64,000 nt of DNA from Phaeobacter bryozoorum (GTDB lineage: Bacteria > Pseudomonadota > Alphaproteobacteria > Rhodobacterales > Rhodobacteraceae), in NCBI RefSeq assembly GCF_041893525.1, contig NZ_CP169068.1; one strand, given 5' to 3'. Position 1 is the first letter of the stretch, and each line of letters starts with the position of its first letter. Below the pieces are notes generated by a model, which made no database searches, was not told the origin of the DNA, and worked only from the letters and a program-made list of their open reading frames with translations. Below, piece by piece: positions 1 through 7,887 of this stretch. The position numbers and the translations under genes are program-made.

Positions 1-502
1 CCTCCAGCTGTTCCTCTTCCAGACCTGCGAGCCGCCCGATCTTGCGCAGCGCATCAACGATTTCAGTCGCGCCACCCGCTCGGGCCCAATCAGATTGCCC
101 CTTGTAGATCAGGTCGCTGATCCCGAAGAACTTCTCAGGTCCTCCACAGCGCGCAATCATCGACGCCCAAAGGCCATAGCGATCGAAATAGACCTCGCGG
201 TAGATGAACTTCACCTTTCCGGTGTCGATGTAATCCTGCTTCAGCTGCTTGTACGCACCCTGGTGGAAATTCGCGCAGTGCGGACAGGTATAGGACGCAT
301 ATTCAATCAGCGTTACCGGAGCATCTTCGGCACCTTGCACCATCTCGACGATGGTGGAGGTATCAACCTCTGCATCTTGCGCGTAGGCCGCCCCAACCAG
401 CGGGTTGCCGGGCAGAGAGGTGCCGCCTTGCAATGCGGCATAACCATAGACACCCGCCGCAACGACAGCTGAGGCAAAGATGCCGGACATCAAACGGGTC
501 AT
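1..502 (-). CDS. DsbA-family thiol:disulfide interchange protein (partial, C-terminus off the window)
   Basis: A periplasmic thioredoxin-fold oxidoreductase of the DsbA type, expected to introduce or rearrange disulfides in exported proteins. The first about 40 residues form a signal peptide or membrane anchor ending near AYAQ. The thioredoxin active site CPHC sits at residues 73-76 in the usual context EYASYTCPHCANFH. About 167 residues are visible before the window edge. The ATG at 502 overlaps the TGA of the upstream DUF721 gene (ATGA), so the two genes are translationally coupled. The family call is clear. The exact paralogue (DsbA versus a DsbG/ScsC-like protein) cannot be decided because the C-terminus is missing. 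Confidence 0.85.
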   Translation of the reverse strand, partial: MTRLMSGIFASAVVAAGVYGYAALQGGTSLPGNPLVGAAYAQDAEVDTSTIVEMVQGAEDAPVTLIEYASYTCPHCANFHQGAYKQLKQDYIDTGKVKFIYREVYFDRYGLWASMIARCGGPEKFFGISDLIYKGQSDWARAGGATEIVDALRKIGRLAGLEEEQLE

Positions 503-1026
503 TCATACCCCTTTCTAAGAGTTTTCTGTTTCGTCAGCACGTTGCGCCCAAGCCGTTCAAGCGCTGCGCGCAATTCATCACTTTCGACCCCGGTCGCAGC
601 CTCGGCTGCCGCCGCCACGTCCTGCGGATCAGGCGCCCGGGGTTTGCGGACCTTCGGAGCGTATTTAAAGGAAACCTGCCCCTCGGCAAAGCCAGTGGGC
701 GCGGTCTGGGTAATCCGGACCTTGGAAATGGCGTTATAGCCGTAAACCGCGTTCACCTTGCAGCGCAAAGGCTCTTTCTGCATTTCCAGCATCGGCGCAT
801 GGGCACCGGTGGTCAACAACGTCAACGTCGCTCCAAATCCACCGCGCCCGTAGTGCACATTGACCGGGCGCGCGATAGAGGAGATGTCGGGACCGGCAAT
901 TTCTTCCCAATGGGTCAGCAGGCGCGACACCGCAAAGCCCCGGCTTTCGCCGGCTTTGCGAATTTGATCGTTCAGAAGCTGCGATGTTCGCTTGAACCCG
1001 CGAGATTTTGTCCGTTGCACTGCCAT
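499..1026 (-). CDS. DUF721 (DciA-like) protein
   Basis: A 175-aa soluble protein of the DUF721 family. The N-terminal half (residues about 8-100) has the family pattern LLND followed by W..IAGP and a hydrophobic strand ending LEMQ. Family members in other bacteria (DciA) load the replicative helicase DnaB; applying that role here is inference from family membership. The C-terminal part is charged and low in complexity, as is common in alphaproteobacterial members. It is the first gene of a two-gene unit with the downstream DsbA-like gene (4-nt overlap) and is divergent from mutY. Confidence 0.75.
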   Translation of the reverse strand: MAVQRTKSRGFKRTSQLLNDQIRKAGESRGFAVSRLLTHWEEIAGPDISSIARPVNVHYGRGGFGATLTLLTTGAHAPMLEMQKEPLRCKVNAVYGYNAISKVRITQTAPTGFAEGQVSFKYAPKVRKPRAPDPQDVAAAAEAATGVESDELRAALERLGRNVLTKQKTLRKGYE

Positions 1027-1110
1027 GACCGTGGTTTTGCTAGACTGCTCGCCCTATTGTAAAGGGCTGCCATGCGAGAACCAGCGAAACCGTGCCATAA
1101 AGGATAAAGA

Positions 1111-2175
1111 ATGCGTGACCTCAACAGCGAGAGCCACCCGCAGAGCCGTGATTTGCTGGACTGGTACGACCAGCACGCGCGCAGCATGCCCTGGCGTGTC
1201 AGCCCGTCAGATCGCGCCGCCGGTATCTGGCCCGATCCCTACCGCATCTGGCTGAGCGAGGTCATGTTGCAACAAACCACTGTGGCTGCCGTCAAGGACT
1301 ACTTCCACCGGTTCACCAGCCGCTGGCCGACCGTGGCGGATCTCGCGGCGGCGGCGGATGCAGATGTCATGGGGCAATGGGCAGGTCTTGGGTATTACGC
1401 TCGGGCACGCAATCTGCTGAAATGCGCGCGCGTGGTGGCCGAGGAACACGGTGGCACCTTTCCGAATACCTATGACGGGCTGATCGCCCTACCCGGCATC
1501 GGCCCCTATACCGCCGCCGCCATTTCGGCGATCGCATTTGACCGCCCGGAAACCGTGCTGGACGGCAATGTCGAGCGGGTGATGGCGCGGCTTTACGATA
1601 TCCATACTCCCCTGCCAGCGGCCAAACCCCAGCTGAAAGAGAAAGCTGAAGCCTTGACCCCAGCGATGCGCCCGGGCGACCATGCTCAGGCGGTAATGGA
1701 TCTCGGCGCGACGATCTGCACACCGCGCAATCCGGCCTGTGGCATCTGCCCATGGCGCAGCCCCTGCGCTGCCCGTGCGGCTGGCACAGCTCTGGAACTG
1801 CCAAAGAAAACCCCCAAGAAACCCAAGCCAACCCGCCTTGGCATCGTCTATCTGGCACGCAGCTGCGATGGCGACTGGTTGCTGGAGCAGCGCCCGGACA
1901 AGGGGTTGCTGGGCGGTATGCTGGGCTGGCCGGGCAGCGATTGGAACGACGATCCGGCCCCAGCCCCACCGTTTGAGGCCGATTGGCAGGATCTGGGGGC
2001 GGAGGTGCGTCACACCTTCACCCATTTTCACCTGGTCCTGCAGGTCATGCTGGCGGAGCTGCCACCCGGTTTCACACCGCAGGACAGTCAGCGCGTGATA
2101 AAACGACATGACTTCAAACCCACCGACCTGCCGACGGTGATGCGCAAGGCCTTCGATCTCTGGAAGGGGCGCTGA
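1111..2175 (+). CDS. mutY: A/G-specific adenine glycosylase MutY
   Basis: DNA repair glycosylase that removes adenine mispaired with 8-oxoguanine. The 354-aa protein has the complete layout. The catalytic Glu lies in SEVMLQQT near residue 50. A helix-hairpin-helix LPGIGPYTAAAI around residues 127-138 is followed by the catalytic Asp in VLDGN. The 4Fe-4S cluster motif is C-x6-C-x2-C-x5-C around residues 198-214. A C-terminal NUDIX-like domain that reads 8-oxoG carries LLEQRP and GMLGWPGS. The length is normal for the family. It is transcribed away from the DUF721 gene and is followed after 73 nt by alkB. Confidence 0.95.
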   Translation: MRDLNSESHPQSRDLLDWYDQHARSMPWRVSPSDRAAGIWPDPYRIWLSEVMLQQTTVAAVKDYFHRFTSRWPTVADLAAAADADVMGQWAGLGYYARARNLLKCARVVAEEHGGTFPNTYDGLIALPGIGPYTAAAISAIAFDRPETVLDGNVERVMARLYDIHTPLPAAKPQLKEKAEALTPAMRPGDHAQAVMDLGATICTPRNPACGICPWRSPCAARAAGTALELPKKTPKKPKPTRLGIVYLARSCDGDWLLEQRPDKGLLGGMLGWPGSDWNDDPAPAPPFEADWQDLGAEVRHTFTHFHLVLQVMLAELPPGFTPQDSQRVIKRHDFKPTDLPTVMRKAFDLWKGR

Positions 2176-2248
2176 TGCCTTCTCTTTTATCCGGGCAGGG
2201 CGCATAGTTGACCACGAACGCGCCCGACCTGAATGAGGCTGTACTGGA

Positions 2249-3412
2249 ATGATATCCGCCAAGACTTTGCGCAGCTGGCAGGCCGCCCTGCCCTTTTGGT
2301 TGTCCTTTCTGCTGGTGCCGCTGGTGGGGCTCGCCGCTCTTTATGGTGGCTGGCTCATCCTGCTGCCTCCCTTCGTGACCTGGTACCTCTTTGCGGCATT
2401 GGACGGGGTCTTCGGGCTTAATCTTGAAAACGCGGATCCGCTCACACCCGAAGAGGATCTTCATTGGTATTCCTCACTGACCATTGCCTGGGTTCCGGTG
2501 CAGGTCCTGCTCCTGATTGCCATGCTAATCTACGTGCCTGGCGCCGATCATCTCTCGGGTGCGGAGAAATTCGGGGTATTCTTCGGTGTTGGCGTCCTCA
2601 GCGGCACAATAGGGATCAACTACAGCCACGAATTGATGCACCAGAAGAGCAGACTGGAGCGTTGGCTGGCGGATATCCTGCTGGCAATGGTGCTCTATTC
2701 ACACTTCAGATCCGAGCATCTGCTCGTGCATCATCGCCATGTCGGCACACCCCGCGATCCGGTCACAGCGCGCTACAACGAGGGCTTCCATCGTTTCTAT
2801 CCGCGTGTTCTGTGGCAATGCTGGCGGTCTGCGTTTCGGGCTGAGAGAGCACAACTGGCGCGCCGCAACCTACCTTGGACTGACCGGCGCAACCCGTTCT
2901 TTCGCTATTGGGCGCTGCAAGCCGCGTTTCTGCTGATGGCCTTTGTGCTGGGCGGGATGCTCGGCGTTGGGTTGTTCCTGGTCCAGGCCGGTGTCGCGAT
3001 CTGGCAGCTGGAACTGGTGAACTACGTTGAACACTACGGACTTACGCGCAAATACTTGGGCGGGGGAAAATTTGAGCCTGTGATGCCGCGCCATTCGTGG
3101 AATGCAGCCCATAAGGCGTCAAACTGGCTGTTGATTAACCTGCAACGCCATTCCGACCACCACTACAAACCCGATCGTCGCTTTCCCCTGCTTCAGAACC
3201 ACACATCAGCCGATGCTCCCCAGCTACCCTACGGCTATCCGGTCATGACAGTTGCGGCGATGATACCACCGCTGTGGCGGCGGATCATGAACCCGCGAGT
3301 GCGGCGCTGGCGGCAGATGTATTATCCTGACATCACCGATTGGAGCGCCTACAATGCGGCCCGTTGCCCCGAAGACCGCCCCGACCCGACACCGGCAGGC
3401 CCGCGCGCCTAG
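2249..3412 (+). CDS. alkB: Alkane 1-monooxygenase (AlkB family, membrane di-iron)
   Basis: A 387-aa integral membrane non-heme di-iron hydroxylase that adds oxygen to the terminal carbon of medium-chain alkanes or related chains. The His motifs characteristic of AlkB are present: HELMH at residues 127-131, HHRH at about 161-164, and RHSDHHYKPDRRF near residue 300, plus NYVEHYGL between them. About six hydrophobic segments precede and separate these boxes. No rubredoxin or rubredoxin reductase gene lies in the window, so the electron donors must be encoded elsewhere. It follows mutY on the same strand and converges on the cyclase gene with only 7 nt between stop codons. Substrate range cannot be read from sequence. 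Confidence 0.9.
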   Translation: MISAKTLRSWQAALPFWLSFLLVPLVGLAALYGGWLILLPPFVTWYLFAALDGVFGLNLENADPLTPEEDLHWYSSLTIAWVPVQVLLLIAMLIYVPGADHLSGAEKFGVFFGVGVLSGTIGINYSHELMHQKSRLERWLADILLAMVLYSHFRSEHLLVHHRHVGTPRDPVTARYNEGFHRFYPRVLWQCWRSAFRAERAQLARRNLPWTDRRNPFFRYWALQAAFLLMAFVLGGMLGVGLFLVQAGVAIWQLELVNYVEHYGLTRKYLGGGKFEPVMPRHSWNAAHKASNWLLINLQRHSDHHYKPDRRFPLLQNHTSADAPQLPYGYPVMTVAAMIPPLWRRIMNPRVRRWRQMYYPDITDWSAYNAARCPEDRPDPTPAGPRA

Positions 3413-3419
3413 CTGAGAC

Positions 3420-4796
3420 CTAGCGGGGCAGCGCCCATAGTGTCATCGGTCGGGTCAGCCCACGCAGTTCAGATGCGCCGTGCTGCACGAAACCTGCTTG
3501 CAGATCTCTGGCGCCGCCTTCGTCCTCCACACGCTGCCGCAGGGTCTCGCTGATCACCATCTGAGCGTTCATCTCGCGGGTGCGCTCCTCCAGTCGGGCT
3601 GCAATATTCACCGCGTTACCGATCACAGCATATTCCAACCGGTTTGCGCCGATATTGCCAATCACCGTCTCACCATAGTGAACACCGATGCCAACGCGGA
3701 TTTCTGCCTCGCCGTAGCGGCGTCGCTCGGCATTCCATTCCGCTACCGACGCCAGCATGGCCCGCCCGCAAGCCAGGGCGTTACTTGCGTCCCTCGGACC
3801 AGCCAGCGGTGTACCAAAGGTCGCCATCAAACCATCGCCCAGATACTTGTCCAGCGTGCCGTGATGACGGAACACCTCCTTTTCCATGCGGCCATGAAAA
3901 TCGCGCAAGAGGTCAATCACCTGATAGGCGTCGCGCTCGGCCGCCAGGCGCGTGAACCCGACAATGTCAATGAACAGAATGGCCACGTCCTGACGGCGGG
4001 TCTGCTTCAGCGGTTCATCATTTTGCGACAGCTGCTGCACCACATTGGGCGAGAAATACCGTGACAGATTGGCCCGTTCACGCTCAAGACCAGCATTATT
4101 CTGGATCAGCGCGTAAAGCCGTTTTGAGGATATACCCAGCGTCACTGCCACCAGAAAGAACACGATAACCTCCTGAAGGCGCTGATGCAGGAGAAAGCTG
4201 TTCGGATCGAGAAATTCAGCCATGGTCGGATCATAGCCCACAACCTCAAGCACCCGTTCGGTTAGGCCGGGCACCGGATCCGTCAGCCACCAGACCATGA
4301 TCGCCGCAAATAGCCAGATGACTGCGGTCCAGATGCCGATGGCAACCACCGTGCGCCAGGAATAGGCCAGAGTCCCCGCGGCAAGTATGATGAAAAAATA
4401 GATGAAATTGCCAAACCGATACTGAATAGGCAGCGGCGTATCGTCGACACTCAGCGGATTTGGCAGAACCATTCCGATGGTCATGATCGACAGATCGGCA
4501 AAAATCAGCAGCATCTCAAGCCGTGATTGCCCAACCCGTCCAACCCGGCGGATCAGCCAGCCGTTCAGACATAGCAACGCAAGGATAAAGTGATAATACA
4601 GCACATCCCATTTGGGGTTCACATAGATCAGAAAAACCGCCGTTACGGCCATGGCGATCCAGCGCGCCCGCACCGCAAGCTCCAGCCCATTGCGTTTGTG
4701 CTCTGTTAGCGCATCCAGCGCATAGGGGCTCTCCTGTCTGAAAATGGCTTCGTCGCTATCCAAGGCAGGAGCGGGGGCGGAGGCGGTTACTGCCAT
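3420..4796 (-). CDS. Membrane-anchored class III adenylate/guanylate cyclase
   Basis: A 458-aa protein with about six transmembrane segments in residues 40-230, a short coiled linker, and a C-terminal class III cyclase domain. The metal-binding Asp motifs are present as LFIDIVGFTRL and LGDGLMATFG. The transition-state Asn/Arg motif reads VNIAARLEE. It probably makes cAMP from ATP, but cGMP cannot be excluded by eye. The layout (membrane domain plus one catalytic domain) implies a homodimer with the catalytic head in the cytoplasm. It is monocistronic and converges on alkB. A second class III cyclase gene lies about 4 kb away at 8697-10313. Confidence 0.9.
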   Translation of the reverse strand: MAVTASAPAPALDSDEAIFRQESPYALDALTEHKRNGLELAVRARWIAMAVTAVFLIYVNPKWDVLYYHFILALLCLNGWLIRRVGRVGQSRLEMLLIFADLSIMTIGMVLPNPLSVDDTPLPIQYRFGNFIYFFIILAAGTLAYSWRTVVAIGIWTAVIWLFAAIMVWWLTDPVPGLTERVLEVVGYDPTMAEFLDPNSFLLHQRLQEVIVFFLVAVTLGISSKRLYALIQNNAGLERERANLSRYFSPNVVQQLSQNDEPLKQTRRQDVAILFIDIVGFTRLAAERDAYQVIDLLRDFHGRMEKEVFRHHGTLDKYLGDGLMATFGTPLAGPRDASNALACGRAMLASVAEWNAERRRYGEAEIRVGIGVHYGETVIGNIGANRLEYAVIGNAVNIAARLEERTREMNAQMVISETLRQRVEDEGGARDLQAGFVQHGASELRGLTRPMTLWALPR

Positions 4797-4885
4797 GATA
4801 TGTATCCATCCATTGGCGCCGGTCTTGCGTCAAACTAACGGCAGCTGCCAACGGATGCACCCCTTGAACCGACAGCGCTGAAACG

Positions 4886-4911
4886 AAAAGACCCCGCCAT
4901 GACGGCGGGGC
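4886..4911 (-). terminator. Rho-independent terminator downstream of ccrM
   Basis: Read on the minus strand this is GCCCCGCC, a 5-nt loop and GGCGGGG, followed shortly by TTTT. The stem is strong and the position, 65 nt after the ccrM stop codon, fits a transcript end. Confidence 0.7.
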
Positions 4912-4975
4912 AAGGTTGGCGCCGTCGACAATGCGACAGCGCCTGCGGTTTCACACAGGTTGTGAAAGGGTGGGG

Positions 4976-6079
4976 TCAGTTTTGCAATTCTGCCCGAATC
5001 TGCTGTCGCAGCACGTCGATGGGCACGGTCTTTCCGTCCCGCTTGAAACACCAGTAGGTCCAGCCATTGCAGGAGGGCGCGTTTTCCAGATGCGCTCCGA
5101 CCTGATGGATTGATCCCTTGATATTGTCGCCGATCAGCGTGCCGTCTGCGCGCACTTTTGCCTTGTGCCGACGGTTCATCGAATAAAGCTCGTCGCCCGG
5201 GCGCAACATGCCGCGCTCGACCAGCTGACCAAAGGGGACGCGCGGTTCGGCACGTTTGCTGGCAGAAACCTGCAGCGCTTCGCGGTCGAACTTGCGTACG
5301 GATTTGATGCGCTTTTCGGCAACTTCACGGTAGGCGGCTTCGCGCTCGATTCCGATAAATTCACGGCCCAGCATCTTTGCCACGGCGCCGGTAGTGCCGG
5401 TGCCAAAGAACGGGTCCAACACCACATCACCCGGATTCGTCGAGCCAACGAGAATGCGGTGCAGCAGCGCCTCGGGTTTCTGCGTCGGATGCGCCTTATT
5501 GCCGGCCTCATCCTTCAGCCGCTCATGGCCGGTACAGATCGGCATGACCCAGTCCGAACGCATCTGCAAACCTTCGTTCAGCGCTTTCAGCGCCTCATAG
5601 TTGAAGGTATATTTCGCGCCTTCGGATTTTGAGGCCCATATCATCGTCTCATGCGCGTTGGTGTAACGCTTGCCACGGAAATTCGGCATTGGGTTCGACT
5701 TGCGCCAGATCACATCGTTGAGGATCCAGAAGCCTTCGTCCTGCACCGCTGTGCCGACTCGGAAGATGTTGTGGTACGATCCGATCACCCAGATGGAGCC
5801 GTTTGGCTTCAGGATACGGCGCGCCTGTTTAAGCCAGGCACGGGTAAACTCGTCATAGACGCCAAAGCTGGAAAACTGATCCCAGTGGTCATCAACCGCA
5901 TCGACCTTGCTGTTGTCAGGACGATGCAATTGCCCCTTCAGCTGAAGGTTATAGGGGGGATCCGCAAAAATCAGATCAATCGAATTTGACGGCAGACCGG
6001 ACATCACGTCGATACAGTCACCGTCAAGGATCGCGTTTAGCGGGAGCGCCGCGGCGCCCCGTGTAAGTGTTTTGTTCAT
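4976..6079 (-). CDS. ccrM: Cell-cycle-regulated DNA adenine methyltransferase CcrM (GANTC)
   Basis: N6-adenine methyltransferase of the beta class that methylates GANTC in alphaproteobacteria and couples methylation to the cell cycle. Motif IV is DPPYNLQLKG near the N-terminus. The AdoMet motif is LDPFFGTGTTG near residue 215. The C-terminal about 80-residue extension typical of CcrM is complete, with GDNIKGSIHQVG and NGWTYWCF. I chose the ATG at 6079 (367 aa) because GAGG lies 8 nt upstream; an in-frame GTG at 6100 would add seven residues. Two GANTC sites lie just upstream of the gene. It is followed by a strong terminator. Confidence 0.95.
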   Translation of the reverse strand: MNKTLTRGAAALPLNAILDGDCIDVMSGLPSNSIDLIFADPPYNLQLKGQLHRPDNSKVDAVDDHWDQFSSFGVYDEFTRAWLKQARRILKPNGSIWVIGSYHNIFRVGTAVQDEGFWILNDVIWRKSNPMPNFRGKRYTNAHETMIWASKSEGAKYTFNYEALKALNEGLQMRSDWVMPICTGHERLKDEAGNKAHPTQKPEALLHRILVGSTNPGDVVLDPFFGTGTTGAVAKMLGREFIGIEREAAYREVAEKRIKSVRKFDREALQVSASKRAEPRVPFGQLVERGMLRPGDELYSMNRRHKAKVRADGTLIGDNIKGSIHQVGAHLENAPSCNGWTYWCFKRDGKTVPIDVLRQQIRAELQN

Positions 6080-6137
6080 TTGCTCTGCCTCGATAACCAC
6101 GGCGCATTTTTGCGCTCATTTTGGTTGTCCACAGGAT

Positions 6138-6153
6138 GAGTCATCGTGGATTC
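6138..6153 (-). promoter_or_regulatory. Two GANTC methylation sites in the ccrM upstream region
   Basis: GAGTC at 6138-6142 and GATTC at 6149-6153 lie 59-74 nt upstream of the ccrM start codon and 11 bp apart. In Caulobacter the ccrM promoter also carries paired GANTC sites and is sensitive to its own methylation. The sites are seen directly; autoregulation here is inference. Confidence 0.5.
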
Positions 6154-6189
6154 GAGGTCAATTTGTTTTTTAGAACAAGGTGATGAGGT

Positions 6190-6807
6190 TCACTCTTGAT
6201 ACAATATGTTGTGGACAGGCTTAAAGGAACGCCGATGATGTGGGGTCACGCCCAGGTTCACCAGCGCGTCGCGGTGCTGTTTGGACGGGTAGCCTGCGTT
6301 TTTCTCCCAGCCATAGCCGGGAAACTGTTGCGCCAAATCCACCATGATCCGGTCACGGGCCAGTTTTGCCACGATGGATGCCGCCGCGATGGAGACTGAT
6401 TTGCTGTCTCCCTTGATCACGAACTCCGACGTCTGGAGCAGACCCTTGGGGATCAGATTGCCATCGATCAGCAAATAATCCGGCGCCGGATCCAGGGCTG
6501 CAACGGCCCGCTCCATTGCCAGATGCGAGGCGCGCAGAATGTTCAGGGAATCAATCTCTTCGACGCTGGCATGAGCAATCGCAACCTCGGCCTGCGCAAA
6601 GATCGACGCTTCGACCGCCTCGCGCCGCTTGGCGCTTAGCTTCTTTGAATCGTTCAGCCCCTCGGGAATATTGTCGGCGTCCAGGATGACCGCAGCGGCG
6701 GTCACCGGTCCGGCGAGCGGGCCACGCCCAACCTCATCCACGCCTGCAATACGTATATGGCCACGCGCACGGGCGGCCGCTTCCAATGTGTAATCGGGAT
6801 AATCCAT
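6190..6807 (-). CDS. rnhB: Ribonuclease HII
   Basis: Cleaves the RNA strand of RNA-DNA hybrids and starts removal of single misincorporated ribonucleotides. The family signature GVDEVGRGPLAGPV, with its catalytic Asp and Glu, sits near residue 22. The further acidic motif LLIDGN and the conserved YGWEKNAGYPSKQH near the C-terminus are present. I start it at the ATG at 6807 (205 aa), the usual family length. The open frame extends to 6990, but that extension crosses a strong terminator and overlaps the next gene. It lies upstream of ccrM on the same strand, with about 110 nt between them. Confidence 0.93.
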   Translation of the reverse strand: MDYPDYTLEAAARARGHIRIAGVDEVGRGPLAGPVTAAAVILDADNIPEGLNDSKKLSAKRREAVEASIFAQAEVAIAHASVEEIDSLNILRASHLAMERAVAALDPAPDYLLIDGNLIPKGLLQTSEFVIKGDSKSVSIAAASIVAKLARDRIMVDLAQQFPGYGWEKNAGYPSKQHRDALVNLGVTPHHRRSFKPVHNILYQE

Positions 6808-6863
6808 CCCTTGCTCTGACCGGGTATTAAGCCGGGTTTCAAGTCCGACCGCAGATACCGCGC

Positions 6864-6886
6864 AAAAAAAGGGGGCCGAAGCCCCC
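6864..6886 (-). terminator. Rho-independent terminator between the 6917-7414 gene and rnhB
   Basis: On the minus strand the sequence reads GGGGGC, TTCG tetraloop, GCCCCC, then seven T. This is a textbook intrinsic terminator. It ends the transcript of the upstream gene and argues against starting rnhB at 6990. Confidence 0.9.
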
Positions 6887-6916
6887 AAGTCTGCTCGAAC
6901 CCAGGTCCCGCCGACC

Positions 6917-7414
6917 TCAGCGACGGGTAATGCGATAGCCGCGGTCCTTGAGGCAATCCGGGCGATAGCCGACACGATTGCGTTTGCCATTCCAGAAGGT
7001 CACCTGGCAGGCGCGCGGCAGGGTGTGCTCAAATCCGTACTGTTTGCGCAGACAGCCCTGCCCCATCAAAGTCCGGCTTTGGCTGTAGCGCGGGAAATAG
7101 CGCACGCATTGTGCCGGCAGATCATAGCGCGCCACATGCGGCGGAAGCGGTCTGGGATGATGAGGCCGATACGGCTTGCCATGTGACGGACGATGCGGAC
7201 GGGTGACCTGTGGCTGATCATCATCGCGATTGTTCTTCACGATTGCACCGATGATGCCAAGCACGGCGAGACCCGCCAGCACCTTGGCAACATCCTCATC
7301 CGCCCGTGCAGGCGCCGCGGAAAACCCGGTCACCGCGACTGCTGCGGCAACGATCAGCGTGATGAATTTGCGATGCGGTTTGGCATTTACATCAATGCGA
7401 CTGCTGCGAAACAT
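6917..7414 (-). CDS. Hypothetical exported or membrane-anchored protein
   Basis: A 165-aa protein I do not recognise by name. An N-terminal basic stretch is followed by a hydrophobic signal segment ending ARADED. A second hydrophobic segment (VLAGLAVLGIIGAIV) comes next, then a His/Pro/Arg-rich linker with several RPH and HHPRP motifs. The C-terminal about 70 residues contain four cysteines in CVRYFP, GCLRKQYG, ACQVTFW and DCLKDRGY, suggesting a small disulfide-bonded periplasmic domain. The start at 7414 has an AGGAAGGA ribosome binding site. It is divergent from the 7582 gene and is closed by a strong terminator. Confidence 0.6.
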   Translation of the reverse strand: MFRSSRIDVNAKPHRKFITLIVAAAVAVTGFSAAPARADEDVAKVLAGLAVLGIIGAIVKNNRDDDQPQVTRPHRPSHGKPYRPHHPRPLPPHVARYDLPAQCVRYFPRYSQSRTLMGQGCLRKQYGFEHTLPRACQVTFWNGKRNRVGYRPDCLKDRGYRITRR

Positions 7415-7507
7415 GGGATGTCCTTCCTGAAGTTCTGAAAACATGAGGCCAAATGGCCGATGCAATCAGCCTGGTTCGGAACCGTGCGGACAGGCAATAA
7501 CGGCGCC

Positions 7508-7555
7508 TTGTTATCGAATATCACCACCCGCAATCGCCTGTTGTTATTGAATATC
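7508..7555. promoter_or_regulatory. Tandem direct repeats in a divergent promoter region
   Basis: TTGTTATCGAATATC at 7508-7522 and TTGTTATTGAATATC at 7541-7555 match at 14 of 15 positions and start 33 bp apart, about three helical turns. An inverted partial copy, CAATAAC, lies at 7495-7501. They sit between divergent genes and upstream of the small operon that encodes a winged-helix-like membrane protein. This looks like an operator array; the cognate regulator is unknown. Confidence 0.45.
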
Positions 7556-7581
7556 CCGCGACAAATGCGCAGTGTGAGGGT

Positions 7582-7887
7582 ATGAAAAACCTCCTTATCT
7601 CCACAGCTCTGATTGCCGGTCTTGCCATTGGTATGCTCAGCGATACGAGCCCGGCCGCAGCGGCCGAGTGTTACGCCGATTACAAGGCGAAACAGGATGC
7701 CCCGCTGCGGCTGCATTACGGCGTGATCCAGCTTGGCGGCGGCTGCAGCAAGCCGGCCGCCAAGGCCGAAATCTCCGACCGGCTGTTGGCAGCGGGCTGG
7801 ACCTTGCTCAATGTTCTGTCCATTTTTGGTCCCGACGGGCTGGAACAAAGGAAAACAGATGCCGGACCCTATTTTCTCCGTTTCTGA
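7582..7887 (+). CDS. Small secreted protein of unknown function
   Basis: A 101-aa protein with a clear signal peptide: Met-Lys, a hydrophobic core to about residue 22, then AAAAECYAD. The mature part is about 75 residues with two cysteines (ECYAD and GGCSKP) that could form a disulfide, and it ends GPYFLRF. I recognise no enzymatic motif. Its last 28 nt overlap the start of the next gene, so the two are probably translationally coupled. The mature protein may act in the periplasm with the membrane protein encoded downstream; that is inference from coupling only. Confidence 0.6.
   Translation: MKNLLISTALIAGLAIGMLSDTSPAAAAECYADYKAKQDAPLRLHYGVIQLGGGCSKPAAKAEISDRLLAAGWTLLNVLSIFGPDGLEQRKTDAGPYFLRF

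Noticed and set aside
6808..6990. Longer N-terminus for RNase HII
   Set aside because: It would cross a strong intrinsic terminator and overlap the neighbouring gene; the family length fits the ATG at 6807.
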